Positions 23,098 to 36,960 are shown, numbered from the stretch's first letter. The stretch is 64,000 bases of DNA from Ananas comosus (GCF_001540865.1 NC_033630.1:467147-531146), one strand, 5' to 3'. Notes: generated by a model from the letters alone, not told the origin. Program-made: numbers and translations.

Positions 23098-24560
23098 TAT
23101 AGATAGAAGAAGAGCTGTGTATGTATTATTGGAATTTGATCAACGCTTTTAACTACTTTCCCACTAAGTGTCTCTCTCACCAACAGTATTAATAACTGAA
23201 TTTAAATATTTTAAGTTGATTATTCAGGCGGAACGAGTTATTATGACTAGCTGTTTATGTTGTTATAATACACGGCATCCGAGTCATAGTGACTAGACTT
23301 AAACATTTTGGATCAGTGCTAGCAGATCTTTATTATCTCTCCTCTCTCTCTCTTCTATTTATCACTTTTTTAATCTTTTAATACTTAATGGTAAATTATT
23401 CTTAATAAAAATTAAAATATCTCAGCATCAACGTGGCCAGGTCATGTTTGAATCTGAATGAGATGCCTCGTCTATTTTACCCATTTGTTCTTCTTCCAAG
23501 TCGTCGTCTTCGACACACCACCCCTCAATCACGCTCAATAATCTAATAATAATTATTTGGTACGCTCACCACGTGTAAACAAACGCACGACACACGAAGG
23601 GGGTCCGGATCAGGATCCGATAAGCTGCTAGCACTAGTAGCAACTAATTTGGATCCGGATCCGATCCACAGTATTTGCCCGATGTATTGTTAGGACGCGC
23701 CCGAGTAGGAGAAACTTTCATACTTTGGATCGAGTTGTATACAGATTGTACTGAAACTCGACATTACATGCACTTCGGATCCAAGCTGAACATATAATCC
23801 GGATCCGTATACTGGCTCCGATTATACTGTACGAAGTACGCACAAGCGCACCGTGCGGTGATAGGAAAGCGATGCTCCGCCAAGCAAGAGCGACGTGGTC
23901 CTGAAACGTCCATCAAGTGGAGGAATATGATATCCACCGTTGGATTCGGATCCAATAATATGTGGTCCGCGTCCGCGGCATTAATTGGAATCGGAAACTG
24001 TAGCGGGTTTAGGGTCAAATTTATAATACCAAGAAATATAAAACCCAATTTCCCACATCAAAGAGAGGATATTTTAGGTCATGCCACAGTAAGTTGAAAT
24101 TTCAGAAGAAATAATAATAATTTTAAAAGAGAGATTTGAGAAAGCATTTTTAGCCTTTTCCTTATTTCTTATCCTTTGCTTTTACTTTCCCTTCTTAGGC
24201 CAATAATTCTAAGGCATATTTCAATTTGAGTAACGTCATATGTACAAAGTATTTCACATCCGTGTCAAATTAATAATTAATCTAATTAATAGATAGGTGA
24301 GTGAGATCATAATGGAGTATAAACTACTATGTTAATCCTAATAACTCTGATAAACATACAAAATATTTCTATTTTAATGTCTAAGTATCTCAAAGGAGAA
24401 GTTTCTAGAAGCCTCAACAAACATGAATTGTTCTTATCATCTTTTAGAAACCAATTGCTTGGTTGTTATGTTCCGCTAAAAATACTAATCAACCTTATCT
24501 GCAAAGAAGCGTGCGTCACTGTTGGATCAAACAAAAGTAGAAAAATCTTTTTTTAAAAAA

Positions 24561-25101
24561 GGCTTAATTTTATACAGTTCCATATAAATATATTAAATAG
24601 CAAATATATTCTTATAAAATTTAATTTTTTATTTTTTTTTCCGCAAAAGCTCAGTTATATTCATATTTGCCCATCTAGTTTATTACCGTTAGAGCACTAT
24701 TTATTTTTTAACAGAAGATAAGTGAAATAATATTTTTGTCATCACAAATATATTCCTCCAAAAATTTCAACTACTAGAATTATACAGAAATATTCTTTCA
24801 AAAATTTTCAACGGTCATCTTCTTCTTCTCTACCATCACAAATAATATAAGAGGAGTAAAAACATCAACTTACCTTATTCACTAACAAGGATTAAGATTT
24901 TTTCAAATATTAATTTACCTTATTTACTAACTAGGATTAAGGATTTTATTTATGATTAACTATATTTTTCTAAAGGATCCTAATAGCATTAGTGTATTTA
25001 AAAATATTAGAACTTTTCCGAGAATAAATATGAAAAGTTGAACTTTATAGTAATATATCTGTTATTCAATATGTTTACATGGAGCTGTATGCAATTAACC
25101 C
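24561..25101. mobile_element. MITE with ~50-bp terminal inverted repeats
   Basis: The left end (GGCTTAATTTTATACAGTTC) pairs with the reverse complement of the right end (GGGTTAATTGCATACAGCTC), and the similarity continues for about 50 bp. No coding frame inside. Confidence 0.7.
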
Positions 25102-27487
25102 AAAAAAAAAACCATGAAATTAAATAGATGAATAGTTCAGATATATTTGCCCCTATCCTATTAAAGTTCTCAATCACAATTCTTAATTGTTTTTCCTTCT
25201 AAGTGAATTTTCATTAGTGCAAATATATTTGAATTCAATTCAAAAACATTTCATTGGAAACAACATATTCGAATCTCAAAACCAACTATCTTATAAATGT
25301 GTTAGAGTGCAACATTGCAATCAATTCGACCCTATAAAAATGCTGAAACAATCAATGCAGTTAGTATACATAAAAAATAAAATAAAATAAAATCGAAGAA
25401 TCTATGGTTTGGTGTAACAAAACAAATGAAATAAGCTTTGTTCGATCCTCTCATATGCGTCGGTGGAGATCGCAGAAGGTGACCAACTATACATTAATTA
25501 AGCTAAACAGCATCAAACAAAGTAATCATTCATAATAGTTAATTAAGCAAGCAGATAAAGTTTGATGAATATAGAATCCACCATCTCATCTCCTCCTCCA
25601 TACTTGGTCACTTATTTCAACTGCGTACTTTAAATATATGAAAATGACAGCCACCTCCAAAGTCTCTTCCTGAAGTATAGTATAAGCTATTTATTGATTG
25701 TCTTCTATCAGATTTGTTTTTCATATATATATATATAACATCGGAACCAATTCTACACCCCCTCCGGTGATCAATTCGAAGAGCTCCCCTCTGTGGGTTA
25801 ATCCATTAGATAATATATGCAAATAAACAGAGAGAAAATATATATATATATATAAATTTGATCAACATACTAGACCGAGAAGAGAATTCTCAATTATAAA
25901 AACATTAATAGATAATGACATATTTTGTAGCTTTTGACTATGTTGTACATTTGATGGAAAAAGTAATCCTTTCTTAAACAAATCCAGCAAGAACATAGCA
26001 CACGGTTTTAATCTCAATGAAGATGTCAACTTATGAACAAAGCCATAGAGTGAGATTGCGGTGAAAAAAATCTCCCCAATTCAAAATTTTGATTTTGACA
26101 AGGAACCTTTTGGTCCAGTTCCGATGTAAGGAAAATAAGATCCCCGGTAGGTTTGGTGTCACCACCAAATTAAAGATATTATTAAGAGCGTGTCTTTAGT
26201 TAAACGTTGATTTGAGGTGTAGAATATTTCCTTTTTTTTATTTTCTTAACTTAGGGTCTATTTTGCCGGCCCAAGTTTCCGAAGATGATCTTGAGTTTGG
26301 TGTCAAACTAAGGAATAATTCAACAAAATATCCTCTCTCTTTTTTTTTTTTTGTCTCTCTTCTATCCAGAAGGAAATGTATCTGTTGATTTGTCCTAATT
26401 GATGATATTGAAGCTCTATTGACCATGCAAAAAGCTACAAAAGAGGAAGTGCGGTCGCGCCTTTCTCATAAAGTGTGCATGTTTGGCTCAGATTCTAGAA
26501 CAAATTCTCTACTGGAGAGGCAAAAGTTGAATGCTTGGTACGGGGGAATAGCCAAAATGATCTTATCTGGGGCTTTCTTTTGAAGCTTCTACTCTGATTC
26601 GTTTGTGTTTGTGATGGGAAATTATAGCGCTTTCTTAATGCAGATTCGATAGTGCTTTTCGCGCAGCTAGCTTAGAAAAATAGAAAGCACTTAATAATGC
26701 TATGAAGCTCCACCTGGACGTACGAGAACCTAATTCATTGATGTAGATGTTTAACAAGTTCTCAACGTACGCGGCAACAAACAGTTGGTATTCTATGTCT
26801 TTACCCACTTGTGGAGGACTCCAATTCCCTCCCTGGTAAGGAAATACCACACCTGTAAAAGTTCTCTAATTCATCAAATAATCGCGATAGCATTAACTAT
26901 TCTACATAGATTTAGACTAGCTCTTGTTTTTCCCCTTCTGAAGTACAGTAATAATAGAAACTGAGTAGATGCTGATACCAAAAAGGATGAAGCTACATTT
27001 GAAAACAGCAGGTTATGAACAGTCACATGAACCAGAAACATGCGGCAATTTGAATTTTAAAGGCAACTCAGAGCTAAATATATGCCCATAGAAAAGCTTC
27101 GAGCTAAATGGTATTAAAAGTAACATGTTCAATAGGCAAAAAACAGGGACAAAGTTCTTCGCAAGCATCCATTATCTCTTCAATTACGCACGGCAATCAC
27201 AATATTATACAAAAGCTGCAATTTATCATTCATCAGCCCATCCTCTGGATTTCACTTCGCCACATTCTTGCTATAAAATATGAAGCCTTGGTTCGAAGGA
27301 ACTCCATTACCTAAAGCACAATTGAAAACCATATATCCCCTGGCCCCACAGCAACAACTATTACTTACAAAAACTTTATCGAAGAGGCTTAAACAAGTTA
27401 TATTGATTGTCCGGAACATTCCTAGAGAAGCAGGAAACTTCTCTCACCAACTAGTAAGAATAGCAACGAATAGGAGAAATACCTCAG

Positions 27488-30400
27488 CTATGTTGAAGTG
27501 GGAGCTACGAGAGGAGCTGTCATCGGTGGTACAATAAATCCCGCATCTCCAGTCACCGGCTGAAAAGCGGCTGTGCTCTCAAGCCGCTCCCAGATACGCC
27601 TTCGTCGCTCTTCAGATGCAGCTCTCTTCTCCTCTTCCTCTTGGAAGTTGCTCTGACAAGCCAAAAGAAGGCTCTCGTCCATTTCGATGAACATTTTGCG
27701 CACATTCTTGGTGACATTCAGAACTGACTGGTTCCAGTGCCACCTGGTGTTCCTCTCCAATGCCGGGTAAATGAGGGGCAGGATAACTTGCCGGTTTTGT
27801 GAAATTAGATTTATCAAGTGCTCATTGTTGCACAAGAATAGGGCCCTCTCCGCAACCTGAAAAAAGCACCTTTTTTAGAGACATTGAATTTCTCAAGCAA
27901 CACAGTAGTAAATGATTAGCAAGATGAATGGAGGAGCATAGACCAGATTGGGTATCTAACGGCAACACAAATGACTGATCCGAATAACTAAATCAGATGC
28001 AGGTTGCTGAGGAACACCTCCAAGTATGTGTAACCAAATAGCTGAGAGTTAACAATATTGAACTTCACTAAGAAAGATAGAAAACCAACTTGAGCTTCAG
28101 AGTTTAGCAGTAACTTGAGCTTCGGAGTATAGGAATAATATTGTCAACTACAAAAATTGGTAACATAACATGGTGAGATGGATATATCCTGATTTATATA
28201 TTTTCTGAACAGATGAGGGCAAGGCCTGAAAGTAAGTAAATCATGATTCCAGCATAAAAGCATGTAACAACTACTCATAATTCGAAAGCTGTCAATTCAT
28301 GAGGATAAACAACATGTAATTGAAATACAAAGCAACAGAACTAGAATAGAAAAGCATAATATGATAACAAAGTAAAACCATACAGGCAGATTGCTTGACA
28401 ACACAGATTTCTCAAATACGACACGGTAGTTTAAAATATCATTAAAAATGTACATCAAGCAAATTTCCTGACTATGTAAACACAACTCTCTTACAATAAA
28501 AATGATGATTACCTGTAGTAGCTCAGAGTAACCAATAAAAGACTCCTAGGCAGTCAAAGTCTCTGTTGAGTCACTTGGACGTTTGGCATTGTTTTTATCA
28601 ACTTTCACACAACAAAAAGGCACTTGGAAATGGTCTTGCTTAATTTTGCTATTGTCGACTGTCTGCAAATTCTACATATCTGAGATTCGACAGAATAAAT
28701 ATAGGGAAAACTTCAAAAACCCCCCGTGGCTTCGCACTTTTTCATTTTAGTACCCTGTGGTTTCGCACTTTCTTACTTTAGTACCCTGTTGTTTAAAGTG
28801 TATCAAGTTAGTACTCTGTGGTTTTATTTTTGTATCAAGTTATTACCCTGTGGATTTATTTTTGTATCAAGTTAGTACCCTATGGTTTTATTTTTCTCCG
28901 AATGAAATATTAAACCACAGGGTACTAAAGTGAGAAAGTGCGAAACCACAGGGTACTAACTTGATACACTTTAAACCACAGAGTATTAAAGTGATAAGGT
29001 GCGAAACCATAAGGTACTAACTTGATATACTTTAAACCACAGGGTACTAAAATAATAAAAAATGAAACCACAAGGGGGGTTTTTGAAGTTTTCCCATTAA
29101 TATATATGCATAGTCATAACATTTTTCCCTTCTTAATTGCTTTTCCAAAGGATCGGTCCACAATGTAACCAACAATAACAATAATAGAACTCAAACCGCA
29201 TAGAACTCGAGGAGAAACAGAAAGAGTATCAACAATGTCCAATGAGCCCTTAATTAACAGAAAATAAAGTCCATCACACAAAGAGGAAAAGCAGCAACAA
29301 AATAGTGAGGAAACAACTAAGCAGAAACCATGTATAACTGTCAATGACAAAATAACCAGAGAGAATCAATTGAGCCACTTTAGTTCACCCAACAGAAGAA
29401 AAGCAAACAAGAGGCCAACTTTCATGATGAGAAAAGTTACCTGGAAATGAGAGCTATTAAGGCAATGACTGATACGTCGAAACAAAGGAACCATGCATTT
29501 CTGGAATTCTACCATGTTTGTTGCTTCAAGAACTTCCTCCAACTCCCCTAAGAACATCATCTCCTTCTGACTGTTAGTCACTGGCCAATACTTTAACAAG
29601 CCCCTGATCACATTACTCGACAGCTTTGGCTCTTTCGCTATGAACTGAGTAATGCAGTATGTTAACTGAGGGAGATAAACTCCGACCTTTTTCGGCTTAT
29701 GAAGAGGAATCAGTGCTTTCACAAGAAAGATCTTATGCTCCTCTTTAAGTGGTTGAGCAAATCCACTAATCACACTCCCGAAAACCTCTAATAGTTCGGC
29801 AATCCCATTATGACGTTCCGTTTCAAACACAAACCTATAGAAAATATTGCTCACTGCTTTACGGATGAAATGCCGGTGAACCATGAATTTCCCATATATC
29901 CTATGCAAGATTGTTTTCGCGGAGTCCCGTTCTCTAGGATCCTCCGAATCAAAGAGCTCGAGAAATCTCAGGATAAATAAACTATCCACGTATTTCTTCG
30001 CAATTTTGACATCAACAGATGAGGAAGTTACGAATCTAAGAAGTAGATCGTAGATGACCTGCAAATGATACCATGCAGGGTCGAAAACCGGCTCATCTTC
30101 CTCGCCCTCACCACCACCGGACACAATAGACCGACAATTCGGGGGGAAAACTCTAAACAAGTTGGCGGCAAACATCCTACAGATCGCAGCAATCATCGGC
30201 TCAGTAAACTGGGGATTCTCCGTGCTCAAGTACTCAAAGAGCTCAATTAAAGCCTGTCGCTTTGCGTCCTTCTCTGCGTCGTCCTTGTTCCGGTCGGAGA
30301 AGTCGAGAACGACGCAACACAGATCCAACTTGTTTATGAAAAGGGCCTGCTTTTCAGTGTTTGAAACATCTTTAAATGGAGTATGAGGCTCAACACCAAT

Positions 30401-30556
30401 AACTGCTTTGCCCGCGTGCCCATTCCCATTTGCCGTTTGTTGGATCGGATTCCAACAAGAGCTATTATTGTTTCCGGGATTCGGCGGCGGGGAATTTGGA
30501 GCAATTTCGGATTTTGAGGATTTCCTCGGCAATTTCCCGAGGATCTGCTTCCACAT
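27488..30556 (-). CDS. PP2A regulatory subunit B' (B56 family)
   Basis: Predicted 494-aa B'/B56 subunit that directs the protein phosphatase 2A A-C core to substrates in cytosol or nucleus. Two coding exons on the minus strand: 30556-29441 (372 codons) and 27856-27488, joined in phase 0 across a 1.58-kb intron. The N-terminus ([16 protein letters not shown]) is the usual plant B' opening, followed by a variable Asn/Pro-rich stretch. The HEAT-like B56 core runs from about residue 75, with [55 protein letters not shown] and [14 protein letters not shown]. Exon 2 gives [19 protein letters not shown] and a charged tail, [20 protein letters not shown], ending APTST. The one-intron structure and length fit the B' eta/theta/gamma group. 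The intron carries a palindromic MITE at 28704-29095. Confidence 0.95.
28704..29095. mobile_element. Palindromic MITE in the PP2A B' intron
   Basis: The left end, GGGAAAACTTCAAAAACCCC, is the reverse complement of the right end. The whole 392 bp folds back on itself and is built from repeats of a TAGTACCCTGTGGTTT-type unit. Flanks ATAAATATA and ATTAATATA agree at 7 of 9 bases, possibly a 9-bp duplication of the Mutator type. A related element surrounds 43195-44332. Confidence 0.8.
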
Positions 30557-33370
30557 TGTGGACGAACCGGGTGGAACCCTACTCTAATACGAAATCCACA
30601 TTCTCCTTGCACGATCGGGGAAATAGCCGATGATACGTAGATCGCCTCGGAGATCTAAAATTGGGCGTTTTCTAAACCCTTTATAAGAACATCAACAGCA
30701 GAGAGATCAACAAGATGAGATTACCGATCTACGCATCAGCAACGGCGACGGACCCTAATCCCTCCCGTTTTCCTCGAATCCACGGGAAAACACGGATCTG
30801 ATGCGCCCGAAGCCCCGAAAAGGCGATTTTGGAGAGGAGGGGGGGATCTAGGAGCTGCCGCCGCCGCCACCGCCTCCGCGGGGATCGATCGACGCGTCCA
30901 TGAGATCGGAGGAGGAGATCGCGAGTTGGGGAAGAGGAGGAGGGTTGTGGGGGGGTGGGGAGTGAGTTCCCTCCGCTCGTTTTCCTCCTCCGGGAACTCG
31001 AGTTACAGGGACCACAGGAAACAAAAAAAAAAAAGGAAAGGGAAGTGGCGGAGGTGGAGGGGCCGGCTCTAACGTGCGCCGAGACGAAGCAGCGCCGGAT
31101 CAGATCTGGGCCGTTGATTCCGCCCCCCCAGGGACGATCAACTTGTTTGGTCCGTGACTTTGTCATAAACTGTCGTTTTTTTAACGTGGAATTGCGAAAG
31201 TGGACGGAGTTTGATAGGGAGGAAAGGTTACGTACATTTTTTAGAGAAATTTTTACTGCTGTCCACCTAAATAATTTTGTATCCTTTTTATATTTAAAAA
31301 ACACTTTTTAAGTTTTAGAAATTAAAATAATAGATGCTTTTTTTTTTTTTTTTAGAAAAATAGATGAAATCGATAGCATAGCATGATGAGAGTGTCTCGT
31401 AAGAGCCAGCTCCTTTATTTTTTTTGACTTTTTTTTTTTTTCATGTGGCATAAAAATAACTATACTGTATTAGTTAAATCTCACAATTTGACAACCAAAC
31501 ACACAAAAATTTGTAGCAGTTTATGTGTAGCGAATGACGCAAGTATAAGCCAAAATAGTTAATCTCGCGATTATGTGATAGACGACGCAAACCTAAATTT
31601 AGAGAGCCCACTTCTCTCCTGGTATTCTCACAATTGACGCATATTTAAAGCTAGAGCAATTGTAGGAGTTTAATCAACATTCAAAATTAAGCAGAATTTT
31701 AGTCTTATTTTGTACAATAAATCACATTAAAAAAAAAAATTTTAAAAAAAACCCTCTATTTTGGAGCTTAAAAATTTTTTTTCACAACTGGCACAAATCT
31801 GGAGCTCATAGGATTTTCAGCCAACAATGGAGGCTTTATGAATAATAATAATATGATTTAATTACATTTAAAATTACAAAATATGCTCTGCAATTCACAA
31901 ACTTCGCTGTGCATAATCAACAGGATACAAGACAAGTACTAGAAAGGGTATTCATCTCACCCACAGAAACAGAGTGCCGTAGAGCAATGGTACATGCAGG
32001 GTAGGAAAAAGTTAGGTTTGCATAGATTACGACTTATAGCGGTTTCCAATCCAAGTGTAACTAAGATAACAGCTTATATCTCATGTTCAATTCACATGTC
32101 ACATTCGAACTCTTGGCTCGTTTAATCATTCAGACCTCCACGTAGCATACATACGACACTTTCGGCACCGGACAGCTTGCGAAAAAGTGTGGCATGCATC
32201 AAGCAAGCCGTCAATTCAGCCTCTGCAGTTCGTGAACAGCACTGCAAAGGTGGGGTTTTACGGCACGGGACAGAACCTCGAACGATCTTGATAAGTTGCC
32301 CAAATGATTCTCAACCTGTCGACAAGTTTGTCCAGAGTTTTTGATGGTTAAGATTTGGATGACACTCTTGTTTAAAGCAATAAAGTGTTAGAACTCTCAC
32401 TAAATACACGTTAGAACTGATGCGGATAACCACCAAGAGTCTTGTGAGTGAGCAGGAAATAGAGAGAGGTTCATAGACTTTATTAGTTGGCAAGACTCCA
32501 GGGGCTTTTAATTCAACAAATTAAAGTGTGAGATTGCGTTTTTCACTTGATTAGACCTTGTTGATTACCCCCCATAGGAGAAATGGTCTGCATCATCATA
32601 ATGAAGAAACAAATAGTAAGGGCATCTTTAAATCTCTTGAATTGCCGCGGTATACAGAGAAGTTTAACATGCAATAAAACCTGAAGGCTCTACCCGAGAT
32701 GAAATTAATCCTCGAGCATAAGAACCTTGCAAAAAATATGCACCCAGCGACATCAAATACTTGCCGATTCACGGTGCAACTAGAGATTAGAAAAAGTTTG
32801 TTAAGACGTGGTTTGGCGTATTTTTCTCCCTGCTTTAACCCCCAAGGTATACAGAGAATGCATATAGGTCACTGATATCAAGTAATTGACGCAAGATAAA
32901 CACAACAAACACAAAAGCAGTTTGATAACAACACCATCATCTGTTGACATCATCTTGAAGAGAATCAACTAAGACTCGGAATAAAACCATCACTTCACTG
33001 GAGAAAATATTGTATCAAACAAAAGGGCCAGAGGCCTCTCTGCCCACTGCATGAACAACAGGGCAACACCAATCCTTACAGCTACTATATAGTTTGGCAT
33101 TTCTGTACTTTTGATCTTATTAATAAGGAGACAAACTGCTAACGTATATATAAATGTAACTTCCATTTTCTAAAGTATACTTTGCGTAAAACAGCGACTA
33201 ATTGTAATAACTAGGACCTCTCTTTTCTGATCAACTCAAAGAGAAGTCGACGCCTGCACACGGTTTTATCTCACATGAAGAACTCGGGCCCAATTGCGAT
33301 CCCGGCTCCTTCGATAAAAGGTTTCACTCTTGGATAAGTAATTCTCCGTCAAGGATCAAGGTGGCGTTCA
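30557..33370. other. PP2A B' 5' region and Aux/IAA 3' region
   Basis: 30557 to about 31050 is GC-rich and is probably the B' 5'UTR and promoter; open frames there on both strands are compositional. 31300-33370 is AT-rich and probably includes the Aux/IAA 3'UTR near its right end. No other gene was recognised. Confidence 0.55.
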
Positions 33371-35581
33371 TCAGCGAGGGGCTCTTGGTGCTGCATCCAC
33401 AACAAGAAAATGAATGAATCAGATGAAATCAGAACTGTTGTTCATAGTTAAGTAATTGCAGATAACCAACATAAAAGCTCACTATGACGATAGTTGATTT
33501 ATGGGAAAGGGTTTTTTTACCTAGGTTAATAGCCTCAGAGCTTTTCATTAGACGAATACGCTTGCAGGACTCCACAAACATTCTGCGTGTGAGAAGACCA
33601 AGTCAGATCCAGCTCAGTAGTTTTACTATGGGAGCTCATGTCAAAGATATGGCGGTGGTAATACAGGATATGGGAAAACAAATAACAGCGGTTTTAGATA
33701 ATTCTGCATATTAAAGTGCTCAGAGCTGTTTAATTTGCTAGTGTCTTTGGATTCGATAAATTTATTAAGTGATATGCATTAGAGTCAGAGAGGGTACAGA
33801 CCCAAGTTAGTGACCCTCAACAAACCAACAGAACATGAGTAATAAATATTATAGCAGTAACCATAAAATGGAAAGGACTCGTCAAGTAACCTGTAAATAA
33901 ATGGAGGGCATACATGGCATATATAATACAACTATAAATAGTCGCCAATGTAGTTGTTTCCATTCAAAGTCCTTCTTAGGCATACTGTTACGTTATCTTG
34001 GTTGGGAGGAAATTGATGAAACATATCACAGAGCTTCACATCTGAGACAAAGAGGAAAGGAAAAAAAGGGACATGTATCCTTTGATCCTTAATCCCTAAT
34101 ATGTCAATATGCCTGAAAAATCAGACGATAGTTTTATACTAGCGTATATTAGACCTACAAATAGAAAATAAACAACATGAATATAATTATCTCAGCCAAG
34201 TAAATATCCTGTCATATGATCATATCTGAGAAGCTGTAACATATGATATCATGGAACAAAAGAGCCCTAATGCTGTTGAGGAAGGTATTTTACAAAAGAG
34301 GACTCACAAAGAATTGTTTTCAATAACATTCAGAAACAATATAGACAGAACAGTTTGATTCAGAAAAACAGTAGTTCTAAATTCCCTGTTCCTCCTCCAA
34401 TTGTACCAATCCAAATTCAGATATATTACAGAAACCAGCAAATCATCCCCAAGATCTATAATGACGTATGGAGAATCCCAACTCCGAAATCACAGTTCCA
34501 GGTTTCCTGATTTGAGGCTTAGACTTCAGACGCTAAATGCAAAAACATCGAAAAACGCCAAATCGTTACATCTAAATCAGTCCCCAATAAGGATCAACCA
34601 CAACTAAGTTACATCCCAGGGTAAGTCAACATTAACAGATCAGATATAACAAGTTATGATGCAATAAAAGTGCACAAAATGAGAAATACACAAATATGGA
34701 AAGGTTGAATTTTTTGGTTCCTAGGTTCAGAATTAATAGAACAGAAGGGAACACAATTAATTATAATCAACTGGTTTGTCCACAGAAAGCTTACTTCCAC
34801 GGCACATCTCCGACGAGCATCCAGTCGCCGTCCTTGTCCTCATACGTAGGCACGTACTCTGTCCCGTTCACAGGATCCACCAACTTTCTCTCCTCGTTCG
34901 GATAATTACCTGAAACCCCGATCCATCAAAACCCCTCAGATCATCAACAGCCATAACAATACGAGATCAAACGTCTAATCGAACACAAAAAGGAAGAAGA
35001 TGGTGAGATCCATACGAATAGTGAAGCACGAGAACATCTCCTGCAACGCGCTCAGCAGCTGCTCGTACCCGCCGTACACCTCCAAATCCACCTTCCGGAG
35101 GTACGGCGCCCCGTCCACCGCCACCTTCACGAAGGTGCAGCTCTTCAGCGCGTTCTTCCGGTACGACCTCACTGGGGGCCACCCCACCACCCTCGCCCTG
35201 CGCAAAATCCACAAGGATCGCCGCGATCAACACCGATCTAACCACGAAAAGCTCGAATCTAGCCATGGAGGGAACGGATTCGAGAGCTTACTTGGGAGCC
35301 GGGGGCTTCTCGGAGCGGGAGACCTCGCGATCCAGGGACTCATCGGAGCGGTCGCCGGAGGATCCTCCGCCGCCGCCGCCGCGGCCGCTGCCTCCGCCGC
35401 GTGGATCGTTCCGGGAGGTGCCGAGTGCCAGATCTACGGTCTGGGAGAAGCCGCGCTTCCGCTCCGGGTCGGATCCGGCGGCTCTGGCGCCGCCGGGGAG
35501 CCCGAGGGTCAACGCCGTCTCCTCGTAGTCGAGGCCCGAGACCTCCGACTCCGTCGAGCTCCGCTCCGTCTCGATCGACAT
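33371..35581 (-). CDS. IAA: Aux/IAA auxin-responsive repressor
   Basis: Predicted 222-aa Aux/IAA, a short-lived nuclear repressor that binds ARF factors and is degraded with TIR1/AFB and auxin. Five exons on the minus strand: 35581-35292, 35197-35016, 34909-34795, 33582-33521 and 33390-33371, all GT-AG and in phase. Domain I is LTLGLPG at residues 24-30, with an LxLxLPG EAR motif. Domain II, the degron, is [13 protein letters not shown] from residue 100, carrying the canonical GWPPV. Domains III and IV form the PB1 fold: [20 protein letters not shown], then [27 protein letters not shown] and [15 protein letters not shown]. The protein ends NLAPRAPR, slightly shorter than many relatives. Exon 1 is GC-rich with a Gly run. 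A 319-aa open frame on the opposite strand over exons 1-2 is a compositional shadow. Confidence 0.95.
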
Positions 35582-35605
35582 CGCTCCGATCTCCAGATCC
35601 TTCCT

Positions 35606-35608
<3 letters not shown>

Positions 35609-35638
<30 letters not shown>
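35609..35638. repeat. (CT)n microsatellite in the Aux/IAA 5' region
   Basis: A tract of about 30 bp, 30 bp upstream of the Aux/IAA ATG, reading GA on the coding strand. Confidence 0.95.
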
Positions 35639-35641
35639 GTG

Positions 35642-35675
35642 GTAGGGTTAGGGTTAGGTTTAGGGAAATTAGGGT
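35642..35675. promoter_or_regulatory. Telomere-like repeat/telo-box cluster upstream of Aux/IAA
   Basis: The plus strand has TAGGGTTAGGGTTAGGTTTA and then TTAGGGTTT. On the gene's coding strand this gives AAACCCTAA-type telo-boxes about 60-95 bp upstream of the ATG, a motif common in plant growth-gene promoters. Confidence 0.6.
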
Positions 35676-36960
35676 TTGGTTCGCTCCGGGAATGGCGACG
35701 ACTAGTTCTTCGTCTTCGGCGAGCTCGCCCCGCCCCTCCCCACCCCGGTTGTCGCTTTCGCCTCCTTATAGTAATTAGTAAGGTGCGGTCGCCAGTGGTC
35801 GGAGCTTTGTATGCCTCCCACCACCCACATGCGGACACGTGTCCTCGGTATTATGATCCCCGGTTCCCCGTTCGTGTGGGTCTTTCCACCTTATTATCAT
35901 TTAAGCGGCGGGGCCCACGCGCCGGTTGGAGCTGTCCCCTTCCCGCCTTTTCTGTGTGAGTCTTCTATTGGAAGCCTTCGTGCGTGCTACACGGACAGCG
36001 ACCGTCTGATGCGTGATGAGCGGTCAGAGCTCCGCGAATTCAACAATGTCTCGATGCTCCACCATATTTTAATTTTAAGCGCTTTACTTTATTTCATTTC
36101 AACCCTGCATTAATTACATTCTTATGTAAATGAAATTAGTAATTTAAATAAGCACGCATAACACCTAACTTCAAAGAATAATAGTGTAAAACTAGTGTGG
36201 TAAGCCATACGATACGACTGATAGATAATTAGAGAAAAATAAAATACAGTAATGAAAAAAGAGAAAACGACGATGAAAAAAATGACGATGAGGAATGGAG
36301 TTCATCTTATCGATGAAGAAAGATAACAGCCGAAAAAAATAAAAAAAGAACAGTTCGGTCCAATGCAAAGGTATGACGCGATTTAGTTCAAGCAAGAGCC
36401 CCAACCCAATAATGAGAGGAGCGTTGTCATATGACAAATTTAGGGAGAATAATGTATATGTATAGATATAAACTTAAATCGCTTCGAAAAAAAAACTGAC
36501 GCTCAACAATAATTGATTTGATCTAAATTAAAAAAAAAAAAAATTTGTTCGATTCAAGCAAAGAAAAAAATTTTCCATAAAAAATTTGAGCCAGTTCAAA
36601 ATGGAGCTTACACTCAATAATGAAGGAAACATTCATCATGTGTGATAAACTTTAGTGGAAGAATAATATTAGGTATAGATAGATAAATAAGATGGTAAAA
36701 AGGGTGCAAGTGAGAAAAAGGGGGGAAAATGGTGGGGGTGGGGTGGATTGGGGTTGGGGGGACATGTGACGGTGTTGGTTTGTCGGCAAGCTGTTGCTCC
36801 CCTCGCCCCCACTTTCGTCCGACACGTGTCGGTTTCCCTCGGTTGCCCGGGGCACGCGGTTTACGTGCCGCAGCCACTATAGCCCGGGCGATCTCCGACC
36901 GGGATTTGAGGGTCTTCCGCGTAATTACCCAATTGCCCTTTCCCTCTTCCTAACTCGCTT

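Larger units (their letters stand above)
22913..27487. other. CYSTM promoter and AT-rich intergenic DNA
   Basis: It begins with the CYSTM core promoter. A segment at about 23600-23960 is dense in GGATCC. A MITE lies at 24561-25101. The rest shows no recognisable coding exon; short frames here lack any family signature. The last part, near 27100-27487, is probably the PP2A B' 3'UTR. Confidence 0.6.

Noticed and set aside
26635..26850. 71-aa minus-strand frame near the PP2A gene
   Set aside because: No recognisable domain, no splice-consistent partner exon.
30729..31304. 191-aa minus-strand frame upstream of PP2A B'
   Set aside because: GC-rich 5'UTR/promoter sequence with low-complexity Ser/Arg runs; the B' start at 30556 is clear.
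35000..35959. 319-aa plus-strand open frame
   Set aside because: It lies antisense to Aux/IAA exons 1-2 and its GC-rich leader; Ala/Gly/Arg-rich text with no domain.
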